A DNA stretch of 21,564 bases from NCBI GenBank assembly GCA_033764265.1, contig JANRJB010000043.1, forward strand, positions 1 through 21,564. Direction: 5' to 3'. Source of the DNA: VGEM01 sp033764265. GTDB taxonomy: Bacteria; Pseudomonadota; Alphaproteobacteria; Rhodospirillales; Rhodospirillaceae. The position numbers and the translations under genes were made by a program. Below, piece after piece: positions 14,172-21,279 of the stretch. The stretch's first letter is position 1. The number at the start of each line of letters is the position of its first letter. The notes under the pieces were generated by a model that had not been told where the DNA came from, ran no database searches, and was given only the letters and a program-made list of their open reading frames with translations.

Positions 14172-15539
14172 TCACGCCGCCGCGGTGCCGCGGGCGGTCG
14201 CGGCGGCCACGGCGGCCGATGCCATGGCCGCCACCGCCTTGGCGGCCATGTCCTTGAACAGGCCGATCTGCCATTCCATCTCGGCCTCGGTGGCGTCGAA
14301 CCAGCCGCCGGCGCGCGGCTTGATCACCGCCTCGGGCGGCACGCGCGCGACTTTCAGTTGAATGGTGACCGCGTCCTCGGCGCTGAAGTCGCCGGCCCAG
14401 GCCACCGCCACCATGCCCTTGGGGCTGACCGCGCGCACCACCTCGGCCACCACCTCGACATCGAGGCGGGCGCGGCACGCCAGCGCGGCGATGATCTGCG
14501 GCGACACGCCTTCGCCGGCCAGTTTCATGACGGCGCTGGTGGTCAGCTTGCCGCGTCCCATCAGGTGCTCGGCCTGGCGGGCGGCGAGCCTGAGCGATTC
14601 CGGATCGAGCGCGAGCGCCAGTTCGTCCAGGGCCGGGCCGTCCTGCTCGCGCGCCAGCCGCTTGCGCACCATGTGGCCAAGCGCGGCGGTGGTGGCGGGG
14701 TCGAAGTCCCGCCGTTCGGCCAGTTTCTGCAACAGCGCGTCGGCGACGAATTCGGCGATGCGCAGGGCCGCGCGGGCGGTGAGATGACGGCGATTGACCA
14801 GCGGATCGTGCCAGGTGGGATAGGCCGGCGCGGCGTCGATGATCAGGTCGAGCGTGTCTTCGCGGATCTGGGCGCTCTGGTTGCGCAACAGCGAGGCGAT
14901 GGCGGTGACGTCGCCGGAGCCGACGATGGCCTTGGAGACTTCCTCGCCGACGTTGACGCGCCGCGAGATCGCCGACAACGAGGCGGTGAGCGGACTGGAG
15001 CGAATGATGTCGATCAGGTCCTCGTCGGTCAGGACCGGCGAGCATTCCAGCACCGGGCCGGCGACGGAGATTTCCGGGTCGCGCGCCAGCGTGGCGATGA
15101 TGTCGTGCGGCGCGTCGGGCAGCGTTTTCATCGCTTCCGACAGGGCGCGGCGCACGCGCGGCAGCTGGTCGCGCACCAACAGCGACAGCACCTGGTGCAC
15201 CGTCCGCCAGGCCTTGGCCGCGTCGGTCTTGGGCAGGTCGGGCATCAAGCGGCCCAACCGCTCGGCCAGGTCGACGCGCACCTCGTCGTTGCCGTCCTGG
15301 GCCAGCACGATCGACGCCTTTTCGGGGGTCGCCGAGTTGGCCGCGATGGTGCGGCGCACCGCCACGTCGGCGTCGCGGGCCAGGAAGAACAGGATTTCGG
15401 GCTCCAGGTCGGTGCGCGCGGCAAGCGCGCGACGCACCTCGGGGTCGGGATGATCGAGCAGATCGCGCGCCTGTTCGTAGGTGACCTTGTGGTCGGCCAG
15501 TCCGAGCAGGTGGACCAGACGGGCTTGGGCCGGGCTCAT
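14172..15539 (-). CDS. DUF2336 domain-containing protein with HEAT-like repeats
   Basis: A 455-residue, mostly helical cytoplasmic protein. The N-terminal part has repeat units of about 23 residues typical of HEAT/leucine-rich-variant repeats (DLLDHPDPEVRRALAARTD, LARDADVAVRRTIAAN, VLAQDGNDEVRVDLAERLG). The middle part matches the DUF2336 pattern as I know it from alphaproteobacteria. The C-terminal region ends in a low-complexity Ala tail. No enzymatic motif is seen; the repeats suggest a protein-protein scaffold. Its ATG overlaps the stop of the diguanylate cyclase gene in an ATGA, so the two are made together and a role in c-di-GMP signalling is likely but inferred. Confidence 0.85.
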   Translation of the reverse strand: MSPAQARLVHLLGLADHKVTYEQARDLLDHPDPEVRRALAARTDLEPEILFFLARDADVAVRRTIAANSATPEKASIVLAQDGNDEVRVDLAERLGRLMPDLPKTDAAKAWRTVHQVLSLLVRDQLPRVRRALSEAMKTLPDAPHDIIATLARDPEISVAGPVLECSPVLTDEDLIDIIRSSPLTASLSAISRRVNVGEEVSKAIVGSGDVTAIASLLRNQSAQIREDTLDLIIDAAPAYPTWHDPLVNRRHLTARAALRIAEFVADALLQKLAERRDFDPATTAALGHMVRKRLAREQDGPALDELALALDPESLRLAARQAEHLMGRGKLTTSAVMKLAGEGVSPQIIAALACRARLDVEVVAEVVRAVSPKGMVAVAWAGDFSAEDAVTIQLKVARVPPEAVIKPRAGGWFDATEAEMEWQIGLFKDMAAKAVAAMASAAVAAATARGTAAA

Positions 15540-17374
15540 GGGGCGCCACCGGGGATTTCGTCGCCGAAGCGCGTGACGACGTAGCGGCCCTTGCCCGACT
15601 TCTTGGCGCCATACATGGCCGCGTCGGCACGGGCAATCAACTGATCGACCGTTTCGCCGTCGGTGGCCGACCAGGGCGCGATGCCGATCGACATGCCGAG
15701 AGGCTTTTCGGGACTGCCCGAATACGACGCCAACGCCTTGGACCGTTCCAGGATTTGCCTGGCGCGCGACTCGCCGGCGGACTGATCGGCGCCCACCAAC
15801 CAGACCGCGAATTCGTCGCCGCCCAGGCGCGCCACCACGTCGGTCGGTCGCGTGGATTGCAACAGGATTTCGCGCACCTGGAACAGCGCTTCGTCGCCGG
15901 CGGCATGCCCGCGGAAATCGTTAACCGCCTTGAAGTTGTCGAGGTCGACGTACATCAGCACCGACGGACCGGTGTCGCGGCGCAGGCGCTTGAGGTGGCG
16001 TTCGATGGTGTCCATGAAGGCGCCGCGGTTGAGCAGGCCGGTCAGCGCGTCGGTGCGCGAGATGCGCAGGATGTGTTCGTGGTGGATCAGCTGTTCGATG
16101 GTCACGCCGATCTGGTTGGCGATATCGGCCAAGAGCAGCCGGTCGTCATCGGACCACGGGCCGCGGTCGACCTTGCGCCACAGCACCGCCGCGCCGTTGG
16201 ACAGGTTTCGGAAGCGCGCCGGCGCGGCCAGCACCTGCCACTCACCCAACAGAATCTCCGCCGCGCCGGCGCCGTCGGACAAGGCCGACAGCACCGCCGA
16301 CGCCTGGCCCAGGTCCATCGCGCCGTACTTGGCGGCCAACTCGTAACGCGGCTTGGCCGCCGATGGCGCGCCCTGGCCCGCCGCCGGCTCGACGGTGCGG
16401 AACACGTGGCTGTGCTCTGCCCCCAGCCCCTTGGCCAGGGCCTCGGCGGCCACGGCCAGCATGGCTTCGGGGTTCACTTCGTCGCGGAAGGCGCGGACGA
16501 TGCGCGTCAGCACCTTTTCGCGATTGTGCACGCGGGCGAGCGTGGCCTCGCGGTCGCGGGTATCGGTCACATCGCGGCAGGTGCCGCGCGCGCCGTGCCA
16601 GGTGCCGTCGGGCGCGATCAGCGGCAACGCCGAGATGTGCACGCACGCCGGCTTGCCGTCGCGGCGCTTGAGCCAGAACTCCTGCGCCTCGATGCGCCGG
16701 GTGGCGAAGAACGGCACCTGGTCGGGCGCGGTCGGTTCGTTGAGCAGCTCGGCGGGGTCGAGCTTGGTCAGATCCTCGGCCGAATAGCCGTGCCCGCCGC
16801 GCGGCGCGACGAACACGAACTTGCGGTCCGGGCCCACTTCCCAGGTGAAGTCGGCGCAGATTTCGACGAAGTCACGGTAGCGCCGCCGGCTGTCGACCAG
16901 GGCGCGGCGCAGCGAATAGTCGAGCGTCAGGTCGCGCACGAAGCACAGCGCGCGGGTGCCGTCGGCCAACGGCACGAAGGTGACTTGAAGATTGATGGCG
17001 GTTTCGCCCGCGCCGATGTCGACCATGTCGACATGGGCGCGATCCAAGGCGATGCACTTGTGCGCAAAAGCGACCAGCCGGTCGCGGCCCGCGATCCCGA
17101 GCCGGTCATGCAGGCTGACGGCGGCGGGGTTGACCGGCGTGACCACACCCTTGGCGGTGATGCTGTAGACGGCCTCTTCGTAGCGGGTGAGGGCGGCGGC
17201 GGACACCGCCAGGCCGCCGTCGATCGCCGGGGCTTCGGCCGCACCGGCAGACAGCGCGTCGGCGCGCGCACCGTCGGCCCTGTCGGCGGGCGTCGGGCCG
17301 TTGCGCGCGGTGGCCGCGGTGGTGGCGGCTGGCATGGCGTGCCCCTGTCGGTCTGCGGCGTGTGCCGTCGACAT
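15536..17374 (-). CDS. PAS-PAS-GAF-GGDEF diguanylate cyclase
   Basis: A 612-residue soluble protein with no transmembrane segment. After a low-complexity Ala-rich N-terminus come a weak PAS-like region (about 55-150), a PAS domain (about 160-285, RRRYRDFVEICADFTWEV to CRDVTDTRDREATL), a GAF-like domain (about 295-440) and a GGDEF domain (about 445-605). The active site is the intact GGDEF at 518-522, with YVDLDNFKAVND carrying the metal-binding aspartate. An inhibitory RxxD site (R509-P-T-D512) lies five residues before it, so product feedback by c-di-GMP is expected. It should make c-di-GMP from two GTP in response to a cytoplasmic signal. TGGTGA precedes the ATG at 17374; an internal Met at residue 14 is an alternative. 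Confidence 0.95.
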   Translation of the reverse strand: MSTAHAADRQGHAMPAATTAATARNGPTPADRADGARADALSAGAAEAPAIDGGLAVSAAALTRYEEAVYSITAKGVVTPVNPAAVSLHDRLGIAGRDRLVAFAHKCIALDRAHVDMVDIGAGETAINLQVTFVPLADGTRALCFVRDLTLDYSLRRALVDSRRRYRDFVEICADFTWEVGPDRKFVFVAPRGGHGYSAEDLTKLDPAELLNEPTAPDQVPFFATRRIEAQEFWLKRRDGKPACVHISALPLIAPDGTWHGARGTCRDVTDTRDREATLARVHNREKVLTRIVRAFRDEVNPEAMLAVAAEALAKGLGAEHSHVFRTVEPAAGQGAPSAAKPRYELAAKYGAMDLGQASAVLSALSDGAGAAEILLGEWQVLAAPARFRNLSNGAAVLWRKVDRGPWSDDDRLLLADIANQIGVTIEQLIHHEHILRISRTDALTGLLNRGAFMDTIERHLKRLRRDTGPSVLMYVDLDNFKAVNDFRGHAAGDEALFQVREILLQSTRPTDVVARLGGDEFAVWLVGADQSAGESRARQILERSKALASYSGSPEKPLGMSIGIAPWSATDGETVDQLIARADAAMYGAKKSGKGRYVVTRFGDEIPGGAP

Positions 17375-17422
17375 TCACCACGACGCGTCAGCCGCGCCTG
17401 CGGCGGCGGCCGCGCCCTGGTA

Positions 17423-17468
17423 CATAGTTTCGACTATGAATTTATGGCCTAACCCGCCGCGCTGACAA
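17423..17468 (-). promoter_or_regulatory. Candidate diguanylate cyclase promoter with palindrome at start point
   Basis: On the minus strand TTGTCA (17468-17463) is followed after 16-17 bases by CATAAA or ATAAAT (17446-17440). Right after the -10 box lies the perfect palindrome CATAGT-TTCG-ACTATG (17423-17438, plus-strand reading), which would cover the transcription start. It could be an operator or a small hairpin at the 5' end of the mRNA. Confidence 0.45.
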
Positions 17469-17507
17469 GACTATTCAAGGAAAACCGCTGGTTCCCGGCC
17501 GGCTTGG

Positions 17508-17535
17508 TTGACTCGCCCCGGGCTGCCGCTATCTT
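17508..17535 (+). promoter_or_regulatory. Candidate promoter of dapD-dapE
   Basis: TTGACT (17508-17513), a 16-base spacer and TATCTT (17530-17535) form a good sigma70-type promoter. Transcription would begin near 17542, with a leader of about 36 bases before dapD. Confidence 0.6.
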
Positions 17536-17577
17536 CTCCGCAATCCCGCCCCGCCCTGAGATGTCAGCAGAAAAATT

Positions 17578-18420
17578 ATGAATATCAAAGAGTTAGAAGC
17601 ACAAATCGAAGCCGCATGGCAGGCCCGCGACCAGGTCAGCAGCGCCACCCAGGGCCCGGTGCGCCGGGCGGTCGAGGCCGCCCTGGACCTGCTCGACGGC
17701 GGCGTGGCCCGGGTGGCCGAAAAGCGCGACGGGCGCTGGGCGGTCAACGAGTGGCTGAAGAAGGCCGTGCTGTTGTCGTTCCGCCTGAACGACAATGCGA
17801 TCGTGCCCGGCGGCCCGGGCGGCGGCGCGTGGTGGGACAAGGTGCCGTCCAAATTCGCGGCCTGGGGGCCGGAGCGCTTCAAGCAGGCCGGCTTTCGCGC
17901 CGTGCCGGGCTCGATCGTGCGCCATTCGGCGTTCATCGCCCCGGGCGTGATCCTGATGCCGTCGTTCGTCAACCTCGGCGCCTACGTCGATTCCGGTACC
18001 ATGGTCGATACCTGGGCGACGGTCGGCAGCTGCGCGCAGATCGGCAAGAACGTGCACATTTCGGGCGGCGCCGGCATCGGCGGCGTGCTCGAGCCGTTGC
18101 AGGCGAGCCCGGTCATCATCGAGGACAACTGCTTCATCGGCGCGCGCGCCGAGGTGGCCGAGGGCGTGGTGGTCGAGGAAGGCGCGGTGCTGTCGATGGG
18201 CGTGTACATCGGCGCCTCGACCAAGATCGTCGACCGCGCCACCGGCGAGGTGTTCGTCGGCCGAGTGCCGGCGCACGCGGTCGTCGTGTCGGGCACGCTG
18301 CCCGGCAAGCCCCTGCCCGACGGTTCGCCCGGACCGGGGTTGTATTGCGCGGTGATCGTCAAGCGGGTCGACGCCAAGACGCGCGCCAAGGTCTCGATCA
18401 ACGAGCTGCTGCGCGATTGA
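17578..18420 (+). CDS. dapD: Tetrahydrodipicolinate N-succinyltransferase
   Basis: A 280-residue enzyme that succinylates tetrahydrodipicolinate in the succinylase route to diaminopimelate and lysine. The N-terminal helical domain is followed by a left-handed beta-helix of hexapeptide repeats with FRAVPGSIVRHSAFIAPGVI, MPSFVNLGAYVDSGTMVDTW, GSCAQIGKNVHISGGAGIGG and EDNCFIGARAEVAEG. Length and motifs fit the family. The first 40 bases are strikingly AT-rich (AATATCAAAGAGTTAGAAGC) compared with the rest, which probably keeps the translation start unstructured. The upstream SD is weak. It is followed 13 bases later by dapE. Confidence 0.98.
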   Translation: MNIKELEAQIEAAWQARDQVSSATQGPVRRAVEAALDLLDGGVARVAEKRDGRWAVNEWLKKAVLLSFRLNDNAIVPGGPGGGAWWDKVPSKFAAWGPERFKQAGFRAVPGSIVRHSAFIAPGVILMPSFVNLGAYVDSGTMVDTWATVGSCAQIGKNVHISGGAGIGGVLEPLQASPVIIEDNCFIGARAEVAEGVVVEEGAVLSMGVYIGASTKIVDRATGEVFVGRVPAHAVVVSGTLPGKPLPDGSPGPGLYCAVIVKRVDAKTRAKVSINELLRD

Positions 18421-18433
18421 TCGGACGCCCCCT

Positions 18434-19636
18434 TTGCCTGATGCGACCGCCCCATTTGCCGAACTGACCGACCCGCTGCCGCTGGCCCAGGCCCTGATCC
18501 GGCGGCCGAGCGTGACGCCGCGCGACGAAGGCGCGCTCGACGTGTTGCAGACCGCGCTGGCGAAGCTGGGTTTTGCCTGCCATCGCCAAGTCTACGCGGA
18601 TGAGGGCGCGGCCCCGGTCGACAATCTCTACGCCCGACTGGGCAGCGCCGCGCCGAACTTCTGCTTCGCCGGGCACACCGACGTGGTGCCGGTGGGCGGC
18701 GGCTGGACCGTGGACCCGTTCAAAGCCGAGGTGATCGGCGATCACCTCTACGGCCGCGGCGCCGCCGACATGAAAGCCGCCATCGCCGCGTTCGTGGCAG
18801 CGGTGGCGCGGCGACAATCCGCCGGTCGGGCGGTTCCCGGCGCCATCAGCCTCTTGATCACCGGCGACGAAGAGGGCGACGCCGTCAACGGCACCAAGAA
18901 GGTGCTGCAGTGGCTGGCCGCGCGCGGCGAGCGGCTCGACGCGTGCCTGGTGGGCGAACCGACCTCGGCGACGACACTGGGCGACACCGTCAAGATCGGC
19001 CGGCGCGGCAGCCTGACCGCGAAGGTCACCGTGTTCGGCACGCAAGGTCATTCCGCCTATCCGCACCTGGCCGACAACCCGATCCCGCGGCTGATGAACA
19101 TGCTGGGCGCGCTGATCGAACGTCCGCTCGATGCCGGCACCGAACATTTTCAGCCCTCGACCGTGGCCATCACCACCGTCGACGTCGGCAACGCCGCGTC
19201 CAACGTCATACCCGCCGAGGCGCGGGCCGGATTCAACATCCGCTTCAACGACCGTCACACCGGCGCATCGCTGTCGGATTGGATCAGGCGCGCGTTCGAG
19301 GCCGCCGCGGGCGGCGCGGACCGGTTCGACCTCGCCATCCGCGTCTCCGGCGAGGCGTTCCTGACCCCGCCGGGGACCTTGAGCGCGGTGGTGGCGGGCG
19401 CGGTGGCCGACGTGACGGGTCGCGCGCCCGAGCTGTCCACTTCGGGCGGCACGTCGGATGCGCGCTTCATCAAGGACGCCTGCCCGGTGTGCGAGTTCGG
19501 CATGGTCGGGCTGACCATGCACAAGGCCGACGAGCGCTGTGCGCTGGCCGACCTGGAGCGCCTGACACAGATTTACGGCCGCGTGCTCGAGCGCTATTTC
19601 GCCGGCGCCGAGATCGCGGACAGCCGGACGCCATGA
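18434..19636 (+). CDS. dapE: Succinyl-diaminopimelate desuccinylase
   Basis: A 400-residue M20-family zinc hydrolase that removes succinate from N-succinyl-LL-diaminopimelate. Metal and catalytic residues are in place: H81 and D83 in FAGHTDVVPVG, D112 in GRGAADMK, E146/E147 in TGDEEG, GEPTS, GTQGHSAYPHLADNP and the C-terminal STSGGTSDARFI. It most likely starts with TTG at 18434, since no in-frame ATG precedes the conserved N-terminus (DPLPLAQALIRRPS); SD support is weak and coupling to dapD is likely. Its stop overlaps the next gene in an ATGA. Confidence 0.96.
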   Translation: MPDATAPFAELTDPLPLAQALIRRPSVTPRDEGALDVLQTALAKLGFACHRQVYADEGAAPVDNLYARLGSAAPNFCFAGHTDVVPVGGGWTVDPFKAEVIGDHLYGRGAADMKAAIAAFVAAVARRQSAGRAVPGAISLLITGDEEGDAVNGTKKVLQWLAARGERLDACLVGEPTSATTLGDTVKIGRRGSLTAKVTVFGTQGHSAYPHLADNPIPRLMNMLGALIERPLDAGTEHFQPSTVAITTVDVGNAASNVIPAEARAGFNIRFNDRHTGASLSDWIRRAFEAAAGGADRFDLAIRVSGEAFLTPPGTLSAVVAGAVADVTGRAPELSTSGGTSDARFIKDACPVCEFGMVGLTMHKADERCALADLERLTQIYGRVLERYFAGAEIADSRTP

Positions 19637-20196
19637 TCTCCACCCGTCAAATGGCCGCGGCGCTGACCGGACTGTGGCTGGTGTTGAAACTGGAGCCGGC
19701 GGGTCTGGCGTTCTTCGAGCGCAATCTCGCCGGCTTCTGGCGGTCCTATGTGGCCGCGCTGATTCTGGCGCCGCTCAACCTGTTGCACGTGGTGCTCGAC
19801 TTTCCGCGCGCGGGCGAAACTCTGGCGTTCACGCCCTACCTGATCACCCAGGCGTTGGCGTACGTGCTGTCGTGGACGGCCTATCCGTTCGCCATGCTGT
19901 ACGTGCTGAACCTGTTGGACCGCGAGGCGCGCTTCTTCGAGTACATGGTGCCGTACAATTGGTTTCAGCTGGCGGTGGGTCTTGTCGTGTTCCCGATCAG
20001 CCTGCTGTTCGACGTCGGCCTGCTCAGCGCGCCGGGCGCCGCGTTCCTGCAATTGCTGACGCTGGGCCTGTTCATGAGCTACGCCACGTTCCTGGCGCGC
20101 CTGACCCTGAACATTGTGCTCAGTTCGGCGTTCGCGCTGGTGGTGTTCGACATCCTGCTCAATCTGTTGATCAACCAGGTGGTCGCCAGAATCTGA
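19633..20196 (+). CDS. Uncharacterised polytopic membrane protein
   Basis: A 187-residue hydrophobic protein with about five membrane segments (roughly 38-56, 66-94, 106-130, 137-155 and 160-183). It opens with a short amphipathic part and contains a conserved-looking FFEYMVPYNWFQL between helices. I recognise no named family; it looks like a four-to-five-helix DUF-type protein. It overlaps the dapE stop by ATGA and is therefore in the dapDE operon, but nothing ties it to lysine synthesis. It converges on the DUF1428 gene with 10 bases between stops. Confidence 0.85.
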   Translation: MISTRQMAAALTGLWLVLKLEPAGLAFFERNLAGFWRSYVAALILAPLNLLHVVLDFPRAGETLAFTPYLITQALAYVLSWTAYPFAMLYVLNLLDREARFFEYMVPYNWFQLAVGLVVFPISLLFDVGLLSAPGAAFLQLLTLGLFMSYATFLARLTLNIVLSSAFALVVFDILLNLLINQVVARI

Positions 20197-20206
20197 GACG
20201 GGCCGA

Positions 20207-20566
20207 TCACACGCTGACGAAGACCTTGAATCCGCCCCAGATCATGCGCTTGCCGTCGAACGGCACGGCCTGGCCGAGAATCATCTTGGCCATACGCGGA
20301 TCGGCCTGCACTTTGGCGTTGACGGCATCGCGGTGCTTGCGCGACCGATAGACGATGTAAGAGAACACCACCGTCTCGCCGCGCTTAAGCTTCACCGCGC
20401 GCGGAAACGAGGTCCATTTGCCGACCTCGACGTGGTCTGCGACGCACTCCTTCACCTCGAGCGCACCGTGTTCGCGCCAGACCTTTCCGGCCTTGCGCGC
20501 CAAGGCGCGATAGGCGGGCAGGTTTTTCTTGGGCACCGGCACGACGAATCCGTCGATGTAGGTCAT
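20207..20566 (-). CDS. DUF1428 (YbaA-like) protein
   Basis: A 119-residue cytoplasmic protein of the DUF1428 family, an alpha/beta-barrel fold of unknown function. The family pattern is clear: MTYIDGFVVPVPKKN, YRALARKAGKVWREHGALEV and ECVADHV, VVFSYIVYRSRKHRD, VNAKVQADPRM and PFDGKRMIWGGFKV at the end. The ATG at 20566 was chosen because AAAGGAG lies 6 bases upstream and the family starts there, although the frame stays open for 10 more codons. Its leader holds a long perfect hairpin and an extended -10 promoter, listed separately. Confidence 0.93.
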   Translation of the reverse strand: MTYIDGFVVPVPKKNLPAYRALARKAGKVWREHGALEVKECVADHVEVGKWTSFPRAVKLKRGETVVFSYIVYRSRKHRDAVNAKVQADPRMAKMILGQAVPFDGKRMIWGGFKVFVSV

Positions 20567-20582
20567 GAGCAGCTCCTTTCGG

Positions 20583-20604
20583 GCGCGGCAAGCCATTGCC
20601 GCGC
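20583..20604 (-). promoter_or_regulatory. Perfect 9-bp hairpin in the leader of the DUF1428 gene
   Basis: GCGCGGCAA and TTGCCGCGC enclose four bases, giving a nine-base-pair stem with no mismatch. It lies 3 bases upstream of the AAAGGAG ribosome-binding site and just downstream of the predicted transcription start. No T-run follows on either strand, so it is more likely a leader structure or operator than a terminator. Confidence 0.55.
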
Positions 20605-20614
20605 GGGTCAGTTG

Positions 20615-20623
20615 ATTCTATCA
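20615..20623 (-). promoter_or_regulatory. Candidate extended -10 promoter of the DUF1428 gene
   Basis: On the minus strand TGATAGAAT carries TAGAAT preceded by TGn, a good extended -10 element. No clear -35 is found 16-18 bases upstream. Transcription would begin near 20608. Confidence 0.45.
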
Positions 20624-20665
20624 TTTCCGCCATCGGGCCCGACAGACGCCCGGTGAGTCCAAGAC

Positions 20666-20729
20666 GGTCACCCGCCCAACCGGCACCCGTCCAAGCGCTG
20701 TCGGTCTTTAGGATAGACAACGGGTGACC
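20666..20729. repeat. Widely spaced perfect inverted repeat upstream of the ChrB-like gene
   Basis: GGTCACCCG (20666-20674) and CGGGTGACC (20721-20729) are exact reverse complements separated by 46 bases. A related GGCACCCGT lies between them (20682-20690). They sit in the region between the divergent DUF1428 and ChrB-like genes and could be paired operator sites or the base of a leader fold. I saw no strong promoter for the ChrB-like gene. Confidence 0.45.
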
Positions 20730-20730
20730 C

Positions 20731-20799
20731 ATGCGCGTAATCGAACAAAGCCCCTTCTTCATTACCCCCGGACGCCCGGCGGCGGGCGGTGTGTTATGA
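20731..20799 (+). CDS. Possible 22-residue upstream leader ORF overlapping the ChrB-like start
   Basis: An ATG at 20731 opens a 22-codon frame whose TGA overlaps the ATG of the ChrB-like gene in an ATGA at 20796-20799. A GGGTGA lies 3 bases before it, a tight spacing. The peptide (MRVIEQSPFFITPGRPAAGG and two more residues) resembles nothing I know. It could couple translation into the next gene or be chance. Confidence 0.25.
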   Translation: MRVIEQSPFFITPGRPAAGGVL

Positions 20800-21245
20800 A
20801 ATGGGTGACGCGCGCGCGGCCCAAGATCGACCGCATCGCCTGCCCGTGGCTGGTGATCCGTTTTATCGACTCCGCGCCCGAATTCCTGTTCGTGCCGACC
20901 GATCAGGTCATGGACGTGGCGCGGGACACCGGGGCCATTCCCTTCGACGTGCCCGGCGTGGAGCTGAGCCATGCGGGCGCGGACTGCAGTTTTGACGCCT
21001 TCTTGAAGCGCTACGATCTCACCGATCCGGCACTGGCCGCGTTGGCGGTGATCGTACGCGGCGCCGATACCGGTCGGCTCGACCTGGCGCCGCAATGCGC
21101 CGGCCTGCTCGCCGTGTCGCTGGGTCTGTCGGCGCTGTTCGCCGACGACCACGCGATGCTGAAGCACGGCGTAGTCGTCTACGACGCCCTGTACGCCTGG
21201 CTGCGCGACGCGCGCAGCGAAACCCACGGCTGGCCGCCGACTTGA
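20796..21245 (+). CDS. ChrB C-terminal domain (chromate resistance) protein
   Basis: A 149-residue protein matching only the C-terminal domain of ChrB: KIDRIACPWLVIRFID with C16, a VELSHAGADCSFD segment with H59 and C64, and RGADTGRLDLAPQCAGLLAVSLGLS with C101. Full-length ChrB, the regulator of chromate-resistance operons, carries an additional N-terminal region of similar size that is missing here, so it is a stand-alone domain; the Cys/His set may bind metal. The start at 20796 fits the usual family start MKWVTR; the frame is open further up to a GTG at 20724. The neighbouring ChrC-like dismutase gene 34 bases on supports a chr-type locus. Confidence 0.88.
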   Translation: MKWVTRARPKIDRIACPWLVIRFIDSAPEFLFVPTDQVMDVARDTGAIPFDVPGVELSHAGADCSFDAFLKRYDLTDPALAALAVIVRGADTGRLDLAPQCAGLLAVSLGLSALFADDHAMLKHGVVVYDALYAWLRDARSETHGWPPT

Positions 21246-21279
21246 GCGCCGTTGCATCCATCGACACCGGAGGACCGCC

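Noticed and set aside
20724..20795. Extension of the ChrB-like protein to the GTG at 20724
   Set aside because: The extra 24 residues have no homology to ChrB, and the family start MKWVTR coincides with the ATG at 20796.
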